Counted from the first letter of the stretch, positions 35,414-45,412 are shown. The stretch: DNA of 64,000 nucleotides from Pseudomonas typographi (GCF_014694385.1 NZ_JAAOCA010000017.1:1-64000); one strand, 5' to 3'. Numbers and translations: made by a program. The notes: generated by a model from the sequence alone, not told the origin.

Positions 35414-36457
35414 ATGACCCAACGCGATATTGGCGGCCCGGCGCAACCCCTGTTGAGGGTGGAAAAACTGCTCAAGCACTTCCCCACCAAGGGAGGGCTG
35501 GGCAAGCGCCGCGTGGTCCGTGCGGTCGATGGCATCGACTTCGTCGTGCGCAAGGGCGAAACCCTCGGTGTGGTGGGGGAGTCGGGCTGCGGTAAATCCA
35601 CCACTGCCCGGCTGCTGATGCAGTTGATCCAACAGGACAGCGGCGAGCTGGTGTTCGACGCCATGGCCGTCGGCGGCCATCAGTTGCCGCTGCGCGAATA
35701 CCGGCGCCAGGTGCAGATGGTGTTCCAAGACAGCTACTCGTCACTTAACCCGCGCCTGACCATGGAACAAGCGGTGGCGTTTGGGCCGTCGGTGCATGGT
35801 GTCAGCCAGCGCGAGGCGTTACAGCGTGCCCGTGACCTATTGGGCCGGGTGGGCCTGGAACCCACCCGTTTTGCCGGGCGTTATGCCCACGAGCTGTCTG
35901 GCGGGCAACGCCAGCGGGTCAATATCGCCCGCGCCCTGGCCGTGGAGCCGCGCCTGGTGATCCTTGATGAAGCGGTGTCGGCCTTGGATAAATCGGTGGA
36001 AGCCCAGGTATTGAACCTGTTGCTCGACCTCAAGGCCAGCCTGCAACTGACCTACGTGTTCATCAGCCACGACCTGCATGTGGTGCGCTATTTGTCTGAC
36101 CGGATCATGGTCATGTATCTCGGCGAAATCGTCGAAGTTGGCCCCACCCAGGCGCTGTTTAGCGCGGCGCAACACCCGTACACCCAAGCGCTGCTGACCT
36201 CCATGCCGTCCATGGACCCGGGCAACCGCACGCGGGTTTCGCCACTGTCGGGCGACCCGCCCAGCCCGATCGACCCGCCGCCGGGGTGCCGCTTTCACAC
36301 CCGTTGCCCCCATGCCGAAGCTGTATGCGCGCAGGCTGCACCGCAGTTGACCACCACCGGCGATCACCATTATGCCGCGTGCCTGATGGTGCAGCCGGGG
36401 GCCGGCCATAGCCAAAGCCCGCCCGCCGGGTTGATCTACACAGGAGCTTCGGCATGA
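35414..36457 (+). CDS. Dipeptide-type ABC ATPase (DppF-like)
   Basis: This 347-residue ATPase has Walker [11 protein letters not shown]-loop [12 protein letters not shown], signature [15 protein letters not shown], Walker [13 protein letters not shown] and H-loop. The C-terminal [14 protein letters not shown] region is the oligopeptide transporter tail. ATG 35414 follows the permease stop by 2 bases; the end overlaps the next ATPase as ATGA. Confidence 0.92.
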   Translation: MTQRDIGGPAQPLLRVEKLLKHFPTKGGLGKRRVVRAVDGIDFVVRKGETLGVVGESGCGKSTTARLLMQLIQQDSGELVFDAMAVGGHQLPLREYRRQVQMVFQDSYSSLNPRLTMEQAVAFGPSVHGVSQREALQRARDLLGRVGLEPTRFAGRYAHELSGGQRQRVNIARALAVEPRLVILDEAVSALDKSVEAQVLNLLLDLKASLQLTYVFISHDLHVVRYLSDRIMVMYLGEIVEVGPTQALFSAAQHPYTQALLTSMPSMDPGNRTRVSPLSGDPPSPIDPPPGCRFHTRCPHAEAVCAQAAPQLTTTGDHHYAACLMVQPGAGHSQSPPAGLIYTGASA

Positions 36458-37437
36458 GCGAACAACCCATGGTTGCCGTGCAAGACCTCAAGGTGCGTTT
36501 CAAGCGCGGTGGGCAGACCCTGGCGGCCGTTAACGGGGTGAACCTATCGGTGGCGCGGGGCGAGGTGTTGGCGCTGATCGGCGAATCCGGTTCGGGCAAA
36601 AGCGTGACGCTGCGTGCCTTGATGCGCCTGCACGCCGAGCGCTCCACCCGTATCGAGGGCCGGATAGAAATCGCCGGGCAAAACCTTATGGCGTTGTCTC
36701 GCCGCCAACTGCAAGCGCTGCGCGGGCCGGTGGCGGCGATGATTTTCCAAGAGCCGCTGTTGGCATTGGACCCGGTATACACCATCGGCCAGCAGATTAT
36801 CGAAACGCTGCGCCGCCACCGGCCAATGCCCAGGGCCGCCGCCCGCGAGGCGGCCCTGGAGGCCCTGCGTAGCGTGCGAATTCCAAGCCCGGAGCAACGC
36901 CTGGACGCCTACCCTCACGAGATGTCCGGCGGCATGCGCCAGCGGGCGATGATCGCCCTGGCGCTGGCCTGCCAGCCAAAGCTGCTGCTGGCGGACGAGC
37001 CGACCACCGCACTGGACGCGACGGTGCAGATCCAGATCTTGATCCTGCTACGGGAATTACAGCAGGCCCTGGGGCTGTCGATTATTTTCGTGACGCACGA
37101 CATCGCCGCCGCGGTGGAAGTGGCCGACCGGATCGCGGTGATGTACGGCGGGCGCATTGTCGAACAAGCGCCATTGGCCGAACTGCTGAACAACCCACAG
37201 CACCCCTACACCCGGGTACTGCTCGGGACCCGCCCCAAGGATGGCCTGCGCAAAGGCGAGCGGCTGGTCAGTATCCCTGGCGCGCCGCCAGACCTGGCGA
37301 ATCTGCCTGCCGGTTGTGCATTTGCCCCTCGCTGCCCACAAGCGAGCGACCTGTGCCGTAGCGAGGTACCGGCGATCGAGGCCGTTCTCGCCGACCATTC
37401 CGTGTGTTGCCATCACTGGAACCGGCTGCCTATCTAA
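36454..37437 (+). CDS. Dipeptide-type ABC ATPase (DppD-like)
   Basis: This 327-residue ATPase has Walker [10 protein letters not shown]-loop [12 protein letters not shown], signature [15 protein letters not shown], Walker [13 protein letters not shown] and H-loop FVTHDIAA. The C-terminal [14 protein letters not shown] cysteines are typical of the family. AGGAG precedes ATG 36454. Gene order here is DppF-like before DppD-like, the reverse of the common dpp order. Confidence 0.92.
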   Translation: MSEQPMVAVQDLKVRFKRGGQTLAAVNGVNLSVARGEVLALIGESGSGKSVTLRALMRLHAERSTRIEGRIEIAGQNLMALSRRQLQALRGPVAAMIFQEPLLALDPVYTIGQQIIETLRRHRPMPRAAAREAALEALRSVRIPSPEQRLDAYPHEMSGGMRQRAMIALALACQPKLLLADEPTTALDATVQIQILILLRELQQALGLSIIFVTHDIAAAVEVADRIAVMYGGRIVEQAPLAELLNNPQHPYTRVLLGTRPKDGLRKGERLVSIPGAPPDLANLPAGCAFAPRCPQASDLCRSEVPAIEAVLADHSVCCHHWNRLPI

Positions 37438-37456
37438 CCCTCTGCGAGTGCCTGCA

Positions 37457-38644
37457 ATGACTGACTCTGCTTTTGCCTTCATGCCTTACCCGGCCGCCGA
37501 AGTCGCCCATGCCCCCAGCGGCCCGCTGGCCGGTTATACCTTTGCCGCCAAAGACCTGTTCGACGTTGCCGGTTACCCTACCGGCGGCGGCAACCCCCAT
37601 GTTTTGGCGATGTCCGGGATCAAGCGCAGCACCGCGCCAGTGATTCAACGTTTGCTCGATGCCGGTGCCGAACTGGTCGGCAAGGCCCACACCAATGAGA
37701 TGGCCTTCTCCATGAGTGGGAAGAACGCGCATTACGGTACGCCGCGCAACGGTGCGGCCCCCGAGCGGATCCCCGGCGGGTCGTCTTCGGGGTCAGCCTC
37801 AGCGGTGTCCAATGGCCTGTGCGATTTTGCCATGGGCACCGATACCGGCGGCTCGGTGCGCACACCCGCCAGCTATTGCGGGCTGTTCGGCCTACGCCCG
37901 AGCCACGGCCGCGTATCCCTCGAAAATACCCAGGCCCTGTGCGAAAGCATGGACACCGCCGGGTATTTCACCCGCGACCCCGAGCTGTTCGGGCGGGTGG
38001 GCCAATGCCTGCTGGGCGAAGACACGTCGCCCTTGCCGGAGCAGCCGCAAGGGGTGATCAGTGACGAGCTGTTTGCCCTGATACCCGGCGCCTCCCGTGA
38101 GGCGTTGGCCCCGGCCTTGGCGCAGATCGGTGCAGCGTTCGCGCCGTTGCATAAGCTTGAGGGGGAGCTGCCTTCACTGCACGATGGCTACTGGGCGTTC
38201 CGCTATATCCAGGGCCGCGAAGCATGGCTAGCCCAGGGCGATTTCATCGAGCGCAATGGTTTGGTTCTCGGCCCCGATGTCGCCGCGCGCTTCGCTTGGG
38301 CTAAAACCGTGACCGATGAGCAATACACCGATGCCTGCGCGCTGCGCGAGGTGTTTGCCGGCCGCTGGCAACAGTTGCTGGGCAACCGTGTGCTGATCAT
38401 GCCAACGGTGCCGGACATTGCGCCGCTGCTCAGCGCCAAGGACGACGAAATCGAAGAGGCGCGGCGTACTTCCCATCACTTGCTGGCCATTTCCGTGTTG
38501 TGTCGCACACCGCAACTCAATATGCCGTTGGCCAGCAAAGAGGGCGCGCCCTTGGGTATCTCGCTGATGGGGCCCAAGGGCAGCGATCTGAGCCTGGTCA
38601 AGCTGGCGGTGCGGATCGCGGCGCAGGCACGGCCTGGCCGTTAA
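37457..38644 (+). CDS. Amidase-signature family amidase
   Basis: This 395-residue hydrolase has the amidase-signature triad: Lys32 in AAKDLF, the cis-Ser109 in PGGSSSGS and nucleophile Ser133 in GTDTGGSVRTPAS. Such enzymes hydrolyse carboxamides to acid and ammonia. It is short for the family, whose members usually have 450-500 residues. It starts 20 bases after the ATPase gene and is probably in the operon. With the carbamoylase-type hydrolase downstream it would process an imported amide or ureido compound. Confidence 0.87.
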   Translation: MTDSAFAFMPYPAAEVAHAPSGPLAGYTFAAKDLFDVAGYPTGGGNPHVLAMSGIKRSTAPVIQRLLDAGAELVGKAHTNEMAFSMSGKNAHYGTPRNGAAPERIPGGSSSGSASAVSNGLCDFAMGTDTGGSVRTPASYCGLFGLRPSHGRVSLENTQALCESMDTAGYFTRDPELFGRVGQCLLGEDTSPLPEQPQGVISDELFALIPGASREALAPALAQIGAAFAPLHKLEGELPSLHDGYWAFRYIQGREAWLAQGDFIERNGLVLGPDVAARFAWAKTVTDEQYTDACALREVFAGRWQQLLGNRVLIMPTVPDIAPLLSAKDDEIEEARRTSHHLLAISVLCRTPQLNMPLASKEGAPLGISLMGPKGSDLSLVKLAVRIAAQARPGR

Positions 38645-38713
38645 AGCACCCGCCACCCGCACAAATGATTCGCCAATGGATGCCGCTACCGGCATGGCTG
38701 ACAGGAGAACGTC

Positions 38714-39979
38714 ATGAACACTCAATTCGCCCCCGCAAGCCCCTTCGACACCTCTGCGCCCTTGGTCAATGGCGAACGCCTGTGGCAATCGTTGATGGAC
38801 CTTGCGCAGTTGGGCGCCACGGCAAAAGGTGGCGTCTGCCGCTTGGCCTTGACCGACCTGGACCGCCAGGCCCGTGACCTGTTCGTAAAATGGTGCGAAG
38901 CGGCGGGCTGCACCGTCACGGTCGATGGGATTGGCAACATCTTCGCGCGCAGGCCCGGCCGGGACCCACAGCGCGCGCCGGTGATGACCGGCAGCCATAT
39001 CGACACCCAACCTACCGGCGGCAAATTCGATGGCTGCTTCGGGGTGATGGCCGGCCTGGAGGTTATTCGCACCCTGAACGACCTTGGCGTGGAAACCGAA
39101 GCCCCCGTCGAAGTGGTGGTGTGGACCAACGAAGAAGGCTCGCGTTTCCCGCCCTGCATGATGGGCTCGGGGGTGTTCGCCGGGAAATTCGACTTGGCCG
39201 AAACCCTGGCCAAGCGGGACGAGCATGGCCTGGCGGTGGGGGAAGAACTGCAACGCATCGGCTATGCCGGTGCCCGCGCCGTGCTGGGCCACCCGGTGGG
39301 TGCGTATTTCGAGGCGCATATCGAGCAGGGCCCGATCCTCGAAGACCAACACACCACCCTCGGCGTTGTGATGGGGTGCATGGGTCAGAAATGGTTCGAT
39401 TTGACCTTGAGCGGGGTGGAAGCCCATGCCGGCCCGACGCCGATGGCGCTGCGCAAAGACGCCCTGGTTGGTGCCGCCCAAGTGGTCACCGCGGTCAACC
39501 GGGTCGCCCATGCCAGCCAGCCTCACGCCTGCGGCACGGTCGGTTGCCTGAGCGTTCACCCCGGCTCGCGCAATGTGATTCCGGGCCAGGTGAAAATGAC
39601 CATCGACCTTCGCCACCTGCACAGCGCCAAACTGCAGGCAATGGTCGATGACGTGCGCCAAGCGATCGAACAAGCCTGTGCGGATAACGGGCTGGCCTTC
39701 GAACTTGAGCCCACGGCGGACTTTCCGCCCCTGGACTTCGACACCCGCTGCGTCGATGCCGTGCGCGAGGGGGCGCTGCAGTTGGGCTTGAGCCATATGG
39801 ATATCGTCAGCGGCGCCGGGCACGATGCGATCTTCATCGCCGAATTGGGGCCGGCGGGGATGATCTTCGTACCCTGCGAAGGGGGCATCAGCCATAACGA
39901 AATCGAAAACGCCGCGCCCGGGGACTTGGCTGCTGGCTGTGCGGTGCTGCTGCGGGCGATGGTCAGCGCCGCCCAGTAA
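38714..39979 (+). CDS. M20 N-carbamoyl-amino-acid hydrolase/allantoate amidohydrolase-type
   Basis: This 421-residue Zn-dependent enzyme belongs to the carbamoylase (HyuC/AtzC) branch of M20. Metal ligands are visible in GSHIDTQPTGGKFDG, NEEGSRF and HIEQGP. Family members hydrolyse N-carbamoyl amino acids, allantoate or ureidoglycolate with release of ammonia and CO2. AGGAG precedes the ATG. It is the last gene of the importer-amidase run and converges with a LysR gene. The pair suggests use of an amide- or carbamoyl-containing nitrogen source. Confidence 0.88.
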   Translation: MNTQFAPASPFDTSAPLVNGERLWQSLMDLAQLGATAKGGVCRLALTDLDRQARDLFVKWCEAAGCTVTVDGIGNIFARRPGRDPQRAPVMTGSHIDTQPTGGKFDGCFGVMAGLEVIRTLNDLGVETEAPVEVVVWTNEEGSRFPPCMMGSGVFAGKFDLAETLAKRDEHGLAVGEELQRIGYAGARAVLGHPVGAYFEAHIEQGPILEDQHTTLGVVMGCMGQKWFDLTLSGVEAHAGPTPMALRKDALVGAAQVVTAVNRVAHASQPHACGTVGCLSVHPGSRNVIPGQVKMTIDLRHLHSAKLQAMVDDVRQAIEQACADNGLAFELEPTADFPPLDFDTRCVDAVREGALQLGLSHMDIVSGAGHDAIFIAELGPAGMIFVPCEGGISHNEIENAAPGDLAAGCAVLLRAMVSAAQ

Positions 39980-40112
39980 CCGTAGGCAGCTTCAGCCGGC
40001 TAATGCCCGCCTCATGCTATTGGGCGGGCCAACGCCGCTTGGCCCACCCCCTTGATGGCGCTGCACGCTCAACCCAGCCGGCAGCGTGAAACAGCCGCTA
40101 TCGCTATAAATA

Positions 40113-41024
40113 TCAGGGCTTGTGGTCGCCCATGTACAGTTCCAAGCGCGAGCGTAACCAGCGCTCGGCCGGGTCGCTGTCGGAGATGCTCAACCACACC
40201 ATCGACAGTTCCAGTGCCGGCGTGTCGAACGGTAAGGTTTCGGCGTAAAGCCCTCCCCAGCCGAGCATGGCCGTGGCCGCGTAGTCGGGGCAACCCGCCA
40301 ACAGGTCGGTGCCGGCCAGGATCGCCGGCAATGAACTGAATTGCGGCACCGAGAGCACCACGTGGCGCGTGCGGCCGATTTCATCGAGCCATTCGTCGGC
40401 GATACCCCGGGTATTGGCCGTATGTGACACCAGCACATGGGGGCGCGCGCAGTATTCATCGAGGGTCAGCGGCGCATCCGACTTGTCGGCCCGCAATACC
40501 CGGGCATGCATGCGCCGCAGCAACTTGCGCTTGGCGTTGGCCGGCAGGCCCCGGGTTTGGGTGATGCCCACGGTGATTTCGCCCGAGGCCAGCAGGTCGG
40601 GAATGCGCCAATAATCGACGTGCTGCACTACCACCACCACATTCGGTGCTTCGGTTCGCAGGGCCCGCAGCAGCGGCGGCAGCAAACCGAATTCCACGTC
40701 GTCGGAGAGGCCGAGGCGGAAGGTCATGGTGCTTTCCAATGGGGAGAAATCTTGCGACAGGCTCAACGCTACCGACATCGCATCGAGCGCCGGCGAAAGG
40801 TGCTTGATGATTTCCTCGGCGCGCGCGGTGGGTTCCATACGGTGCCCAACGCGCACGAACAACGGGTCATTGAACAACGTGCGCAAGCGGTTCAAGGCCG
40901 CGCTCACCGTGGGCTGGCCTAGAAAAAGCTTCTCGGCCACGCGTGTGACGTTGCGCTCTTGCATCAGTGTTTCGAACACGACCATCAGGTTGATATCGGC
41001 CTTGCGCAATTCGTTGCGGTTCAT
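40113..41024 (-). CDS. LysR-family transcriptional regulator (NodD-like)
   Basis: This 303-residue LysR protein starts RKADINLMVVFETLMQERNVTRVAEKLFLGQPTVSAALNRLRTLF, the helix-turn-helix of the NodD/NahR branch that senses aromatic or amino compounds. A C-terminal effector domain follows. It converges with the carbamoylase gene, and its promoter lies beside a repeat copy. Its target genes cannot be told from position alone. Confidence 0.9.
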   Translation of the reverse strand: MNRNELRKADINLMVVFETLMQERNVTRVAEKLFLGQPTVSAALNRLRTLFNDPLFVRVGHRMEPTARAEEIIKHLSPALDAMSVALSLSQDFSPLESTMTFRLGLSDDVEFGLLPPLLRALRTEAPNVVVVVQHVDYWRIPDLLASGEITVGITQTRGLPANAKRKLLRRMHARVLRADKSDAPLTLDEYCARPHVLVSHTANTRGIADEWLDEIGRTRHVVLSVPQFSSLPAILAGTDLLAGCPDYAATAMLGWGGLYAETLPFDTPALELSMVWLSISDSDPAERWLRSRLELYMGDHKP

Positions 41025-41058
41025 TCCTTACCCCGTATTCGCTGGCACCGGCAACAGT

Positions 41059-41182
41059 CTAGTGCGGTGTTTCAGAAGTTCGCACAAGAATTGACCCATA
41101 AGTTTTACGGCTGGGCAATGCGAGCCGGCAGCCAAAGGCGCCACCAAAATTGTGCGGCCCGCTGCGGGATAAACACCACAGC
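41059..41182 (+). repeat. CTAG-type intergenic element (copy D)
   Basis: The element begins CTAGTGCGGTGTTTCAGAAG and ends with the inverted AAACACCACAG near 41171-41181. The inner arm GCGCCACCAAAATTGTGC (41138-41155) matches the core of copies A and F in reverse. It lies between the LysR gene and ubiK, exactly at the right junction of the accessory block. Confidence 0.7.
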
Positions 41183-41187
41183 AAACC

Positions 41188-41448
41188 TTAACGGTTATGC
41201 TCGGCTGCCTTGGCTTCCAGTTCGGCCAGGCGGCCCTCCAAGGCGTCTACCTTGGTACGGGTGCGGGCAAGCACGGCCATTTGGCTGTCGAACTCCTCAC
41301 GGCTTACCAATTCGAGCTTGGCGAAGGCGGCTTGCAGCAGCGCGCGCAGTTGGCCTTCTGCTTCAGCCCGGGTGCTACCATTGGGGCCGTCCAATAAGCG
41401 TGCAGCCTGGCCGGCGAGGGCATCGATGAATTCTTTGGGGGCGCGCAT
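41188..41448 (-). CDS. ubiK: Ubiquinone biosynthesis accessory factor UbiK (YqiC family)
   Basis: This 86-residue protein starts RAPKEFIDALAGQAARLL and has a C-terminal coiled coil (ALEGRLAELEAKAAEHN) typical of UbiK/BMFP proteins, which bind the ubiquinone-forming UbiJ complex at the membrane. AGGAG precedes the ATG; longer in-frame starts lack a ribosome site. The gene normally lies next to comM in pseudomonads. Confidence 0.92.
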   Translation of the reverse strand: MRAPKEFIDALAGQAARLLDGPNGSTRAEAEGQLRALLQAAFAKLELVSREEFDSQMAVLARTRTKVDALEGRLAELEAKAAEHNR

Positions 41449-41516
41449 GGGCGGCTCCTGGCGGTAAAGCCAGCATTTTATCACGTGCAGGCTATATTCA
41501 TTGGGCTGCCGGTGTC

Positions 41517-41531
41517 GCACCGTTTTGGCGC
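41517..41531. promoter_or_regulatory. NtrC-type enhancer site 1
   Basis: GCAC-CGTTTTG-GCGC fits the NtrC consensus GCAC-N7-GTGC with one arm mismatch. Its centre is 33 bases, about three helical turns, from site 2, which suits cooperative binding. Confidence 0.6.
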
Positions 41532-41549
41532 TCCGCCCAGGAGCGCTTC

Positions 41550-41564
41550 GCACCAATGTTGTGC
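41550..41564. promoter_or_regulatory. NtrC-type enhancer site 2
   Basis: GCAC-CAATGTT-GTGC is a perfect NtrC consensus dyad about 80 bases upstream of the -24 element of glnK. Confidence 0.7.
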
Positions 41565-41640
41565 AACCCTGCCGAGGCGGGCCTGGGCCAAGGCCCATGC
41601 GGGGCGGCCCCTAGCCTGTAAAATGCGGTTTATTAAGATG

Positions 41641-41656
41641 TGGCAAGAAACCTGCT
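41641..41656 (+). promoter_or_regulatory. Sigma-54 promoter of glnK-amtB
   Basis: TGGCAAGAAACCTGCT has the invariant GG and GC of a -24/-12 promoter with the required 10-base spacing. Transcription would start near 41668, giving a leader of about 190 bases before glnK. It is oriented toward glnK. Confidence 0.7.
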
Positions 41657-41812
41657 TAGTGCCAATTGACCCATGCACTGAGGCAGTCTCGTGAGACGAA
41701 TGCAGTGCGCAGGCGGAGCGGGAAGTGTTTCGTCAGAAGCGGTCTCTGGTGCGGGTTACGGGATATGGAACCGGCAACGCGTTACAAAGCCAGGCACTGC
41801 GCTTAGACTTGA

Positions 41813-42199
<387 letters not shown>

Positions 42200-42244
42200 A
42201 GCCCTAAGCCGACACATAACTAAAAAGCCCCAGGAGTAAACAAT

Positions 42245-43579
42245 ATGACTCTGCGTCAGTTCGCAGGGCTAGGAGCCCTGTTGTCCCTCGTAATGCCAGG
42301 CCTGGCCATGGCCGACGAGGCCGCGGCGCCGGTGCTCAACTCTGGCGACACCGCCTGGATGTTGACCTCCACCGCGCTCGTACTGTTCATGACCATACCG
42401 GGTCTCGCGCTGTTTTACGGCGGGATGGTGCGCTCCAAGAACATCCTTTCGGTGATGATGCAATGCTTCGCCATCACCGGCCTGATCTCTATCCTGTGGT
42501 TCGTTTACGGCTACTCGATGGCCTTCGACACCACCGGCATGGAGCAGGGCGTGATCAACGTCAACTCCTTCGTCGGCAGCCTGGCCAAGGCATTCCTGGC
42601 GGGCGTTACACCAGACAGCATCACCTCGCCCACCGCGTTGTTCCCCGAAGCGGTGTTCGTGACCTTCCAGATGACCTTCGCCATCATCACCCCGGCCCTG
42701 ATCGTCGGTGCGTTCGCTGAACGCATGAAGTTCTCGGCCATGCTGGTATTCATGGGCGTGTGGTTCACCCTGGTGTACGCGCCGATCGCCCACATGGTGT
42801 GGAGCGGTAACGGTGGTTTGTTGTGGGACTGGGGCGTGCTGGACTTCGCCGGCGGCACCGTGGTGCACATCAACGCGGGTGTCGCTGGCTTGGTTGCCTG
42901 CCTGGTATTGGGCAAGCGCAAGGGCTACCCAAGCACCCCGATGGCACCGCACAACCTGGGTTACACGCTGGTGGGCGCGGGTATGTTGTGGGTGGGCTGG
43001 TTCGGCTTCAACGCAGGCTCCGCGGCGGCTGCCAACGGCACCGCGGGCATGGCCATGCTGGTCACCCAAATCGCTACCGCCGCTGCTGCCTTGGGCTGGA
43101 TGTTCGCCGAGTGGATCACCCACGGTAAGCCGAGCGCCCTGGGCATCGCCTCGGGTGTGGTCGCGGGCCTCGTGGCCATCACCCCGGCCGCTGGTACCGT
43201 AGGCCCGATGGGCGCGCTGATCATTGGTCTGGCCGCCGGTGTGGTGTGCTTCTTCTGCGCGACCACCCTCAAGCGCAAGCTGGGCTACGATGACTCGCTG
43301 GACGCCTTCGGCGTGCACGGTATTGGCGGTATCCTCGGTGCACTGCTCACGGGCGTGTTCGCCGCGCCTTCGCTGGGCGGCTTCGGCACCGTTACCGACA
43401 TCGCCGCGCAGCTGTGGGTGCAAGCCAAGGGGGTAGGCTTTACCGTGATCTACACCGCTATCGTCACCTTCATCATCCTGAAGGTGCTGGATATGGTGAT
43501 GGGCCTGCGTGCCACCGACGAAGAAGAATCGATTGGCCTGGACCTGGCGCAACACAACGAGCGCGGTTACAACCTGTAA
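42245..43579 (+). CDS. amtB: Ammonium transporter AmtB
   Basis: This 444-residue protein has an N-terminal signal-like helix (LGALLSLVMPGLAMA), then about 11 membrane helices. Amt family motifs are present: FYGGMVRSKNILS, the first pore-His region DFAGGTVVHINAGVAGL and the second DAFGVHGIGGILGALLTG. It conducts ammonium inward and is blocked by GlnK. It lies 45 bases after glnK and is followed by a strong terminator. Confidence 0.97.
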   Translation: MTLRQFAGLGALLSLVMPGLAMADEAAAPVLNSGDTAWMLTSTALVLFMTIPGLALFYGGMVRSKNILSVMMQCFAITGLISILWFVYGYSMAFDTTGMEQGVINVNSFVGSLAKAFLAGVTPDSITSPTALFPEAVFVTFQMTFAIITPALIVGAFAERMKFSAMLVFMGVWFTLVYAPIAHMVWSGNGGLLWDWGVLDFAGGTVVHINAGVAGLVACLVLGKRKGYPSTPMAPHNLGYTLVGAGMLWVGWFGFNAGSAAAANGTAGMAMLVTQIATAAAALGWMFAEWITHGKPSALGIASGVVAGLVAITPAAGTVGPMGALIIGLAAGVVCFFCATTLKRKLGYDDSLDAFGVHGIGGILGALLTGVFAAPSLGGFGTVTDIAAQLWVQAKGVGFTVIYTAIVTFIILKVLDMVMGLRATDEEESIGLDLAQHNERGYNL

Positions 43580-43592
43580 CTGCCCGCTCGCG

Positions 43593-43623
43593 AAAAAATG
43601 CCCGGCTTGCCGGGCATTTTTTT
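43593..43623 (+). terminator. Rho-independent terminator after amtB
   Basis: AAATGCCCGGC and GCCGGGCATTT form an 11-base perfect stem with a short TT loop, followed by seven T residues. It ends the glnK-amtB transcript 14 bases beyond the amtB stop. Confidence 0.92.
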
Positions 43624-43787
43624 ATCTACGTTTTGTCAGTGCTTGAGTGACCGCGCTTCGCAGGGGCCGGGCGTAGCTACCGCTGGGTCCAATTCCGTAT
43701 AAAACGTAGGATTTTTTACCTTGAGATCAAGCACTTTGCTTTTTTCTGGAGCGCGCTAGAATGCGCCCCCAGAGAGGGGAGAAAGCC

Positions 43788-44213
43788 ATGTGGCAGCAAA
43801 CGACCATTACCCTTAAGCCGCGCGCGCGGGGCTTTCATCTGGTGACCGACGAGCTTCTTGCAGCGTTGCCGCAGGTGCGAAGCTGCCGTATCGGTTTGCT
43901 GCACCTGTGGTTACAGCACACGTCTGCATCGTTGACGGTCAACGAAAATGCCGACCCTGCCGTACGCCGGGACTTCGAACGGTTCTTCAACCGTTTGGTG
44001 CCCGAAGGGCAGCCTGGGTTCGAGCACAACGACGAAGGCGATGACGACCTCCCAGCCCATTTCAAGGCCAGCTTGCTCGGCTGCCAGTTGACCGTGCCGG
44101 TCAACGCGGGGCGGCTGGCAGTGGGCACCTGGCAAGGCATTTACCTTGGCGAGCACCGTGACCATGGCGGTGCCCGGCGGGTGCTGGCGACGTTGTCGGG
44201 GGAGCTGGGGTGA
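43788..44213 (+). CDS. yjbQ: YjbQ/UPF0047 family protein
   Basis: This 141-residue protein is a YjbQ/UPF0047 protein with the metal-binding signature [16 protein letters not shown] and a C-terminal [17 protein letters not shown]. Members have been reported to have thiamine-phosphate synthase activity. ATG at 43788 follows GGGGAGAAAG. It is a single gene between amtB and sutA, as usual in Pseudomonas. Confidence 0.9.
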   Translation: MWQQTTITLKPRARGFHLVTDELLAALPQVRSCRIGLLHLWLQHTSASLTVNENADPAVRRDFERFFNRLVPEGQPGFEHNDEGDDDLPAHFKASLLGCQLTVPVNAGRLAVGTWQGIYLGEHRDHGGARRVLATLSGELG

Positions 44214-44312
44214 CCGCTGATCCCCACGGGATATGAATTTTTTTAGGCGTGCTTTATCTCAAGCGTGCTTGGTCTATAAATACTCTGCTTTGGCGAGTCA
44301 TGAGGTATGACA

Positions 44313-44639
44313 ATGAGCGACGATGATCTGGAACAAGACGACCTCGAAGTAGGCGAAGAAGACACGGATGACGGCTTGGAAGTAGCGGCCGAAGACGTCT
44401 CCGTCGAAGACAGCGCTGACGACGGCGATGCGCCTACGCCCGCGGGCAAGGGCAAGAAGGCTGCGGTCACTGTCGACGAGATGCCCAGCCTTGAAGCTAA
44501 GCAGAAAGAGCGCGATGCCCTGGCCAGGGCCATGGAGGAGTATTTGGCCAGGGGCGGTACCATCCAGGAGGTCGAGCCGAATGTGGTCGCCGACCCGCCC
44601 AAGAAGCCCGATAACAAATATGGTAGCCGCCCCATCTGA
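44313..44639 (+). CDS. sutA: RNA polymerase-binding regulator SutA
   Basis: This 108-residue protein has an acidic, disordered N-terminus (DDDLEQDDLEVGEEDTDD), a helical middle (EAKQKERDALARAMEEYLARGG) and a basic tail. That matches SutA, which binds RNA polymerase and supports transcription in slow growth in P. aeruginosa. I chose ATG 44313, with GAGG about 7 bases upstream, over ATG 44307. Its place after yjbQ agrees with known synteny. Confidence 0.9.
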   Translation: MSDDDLEQDDLEVGEEDTDDGLEVAAEDVSVEDSADDGDAPTPAGKGKKAAVTVDEMPSLEAKQKERDALARAMEEYLARGGTIQEVEPNVVADPPKKPDNKYGSRPI

Positions 44640-44676
44640 AACATTCACGCGCCAGTTCTTCTGGGGCCACCCACTC

Positions 44677-44700
44677 GCCCGCCGTCGCTGCGGGCTTTCT
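44677..44700 (+). terminator. Probable terminator after sutA
   Basis: GCCCGC and GCGGGC form a six-base stem around CGTCGCT, followed by TTTCT. It lies between the converging sutA and HAD genes and probably serves sutA. The T-tract is short. Confidence 0.55.
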
Positions 44701-44710
44701 CACCGGTGAA

Positions 44711-45412
44711 TCAGGGGGTTTCCCAACGCCTGAGCAGCGCAGGCAATTCAGCCAGGCTGGCAATTTGCGCATCCGGTGCGGCGCCGCCTTCCCATGGGCA
44801 GCGCCGTGGGTTGTACCACACGGCGCGTAAGCCGGCCTGCTGGGCGCCGGCGATGTCATCGTTAGGGTTGTCGCCCACATGCACTGCGTGTGAGGCGTCG
44901 GTGCCGGCACGCCGCAGGGCCTCTTCGAACGGCCGCGGGTGCGGTTTGCCAATGCCCACGTCTTCGGCACACAAGGCGAAGCTGAAATAATCGGCCACCC
45001 CCATACGGCGTACGTCGGCGTTGCCATTGGTCACCGCCGCCAGCCGATAACGCTGCGCCAACAGTTCCAGGGTAGGGTGAACCTCGGGGAAAAAATCGAC
45101 CTGATGGCGGGCGTGCAAGAACACTTCGAAGCTGCGCTCGGCCAGGTCCTGGGCTTCGCTCTCGGCGTAGCCCGCTTCATGCAGCCCATGGAACAGCACG
45201 CGGCGGCGCAATTCGCTGATGCGGTGCTTAAGCCCCGGCTCGGCCTCCACCAGCCGTTGGCGGATGGCGAACAATGCTTGCGGCGGGAACGGGCCGATCT
45301 TCGGTGCGTGTGCGGCCAGCCATTCGCGCAGCACCATTTCGGCATTTTCGATCACCGGGGCAGTATCCCAGAGCGTATCGTCCAGGTCGAAGGTGATCAG
45401 ATCGATGCTCAT
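44711..45412 (-). CDS. HAD-family hydrolase
   Basis: This 233-residue HAD phosphatase has motif [12 protein letters not shown], motif II around AAVTNGNAD, motif III Lys in [10 protein letters not shown] and motif [15 protein letters not shown]. The cap is small-to-medium and helical (class C1). Substrate unknown. ATG at 45412 overlaps the xerC stop as ATGA, so xerC and HAD are translationally coupled. Confidence 0.93.
   Translation of the reverse strand: MSIDLITFDLDDTLWDTAPVIENAEMVLREWLAAHAPKIGPFPPQALFAIRQRLVEAEPGLKHRISELRRRVLFHGLHEAGYAESEAQDLAERSFEVFLHARHQVDFFPEVHPTLELLAQRYRLAAVTNGNADVRRMGVADYFSFALCAEDVGIGKPHPRPFEEALRRAGTDASHAVHVGDNPNDDIAGAQQAGLRAVWYNPRRCPWEGGAAPDAQIASLAELPALLRRWETP

Noticed and set aside
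38228..39895. Long open frame on the minus strand opposite the carbamoylase gene
   Set aside because: It is antisense to a gene with clear M20 metal motifs and has no family features of its own; a typical GC-rich shadow frame.
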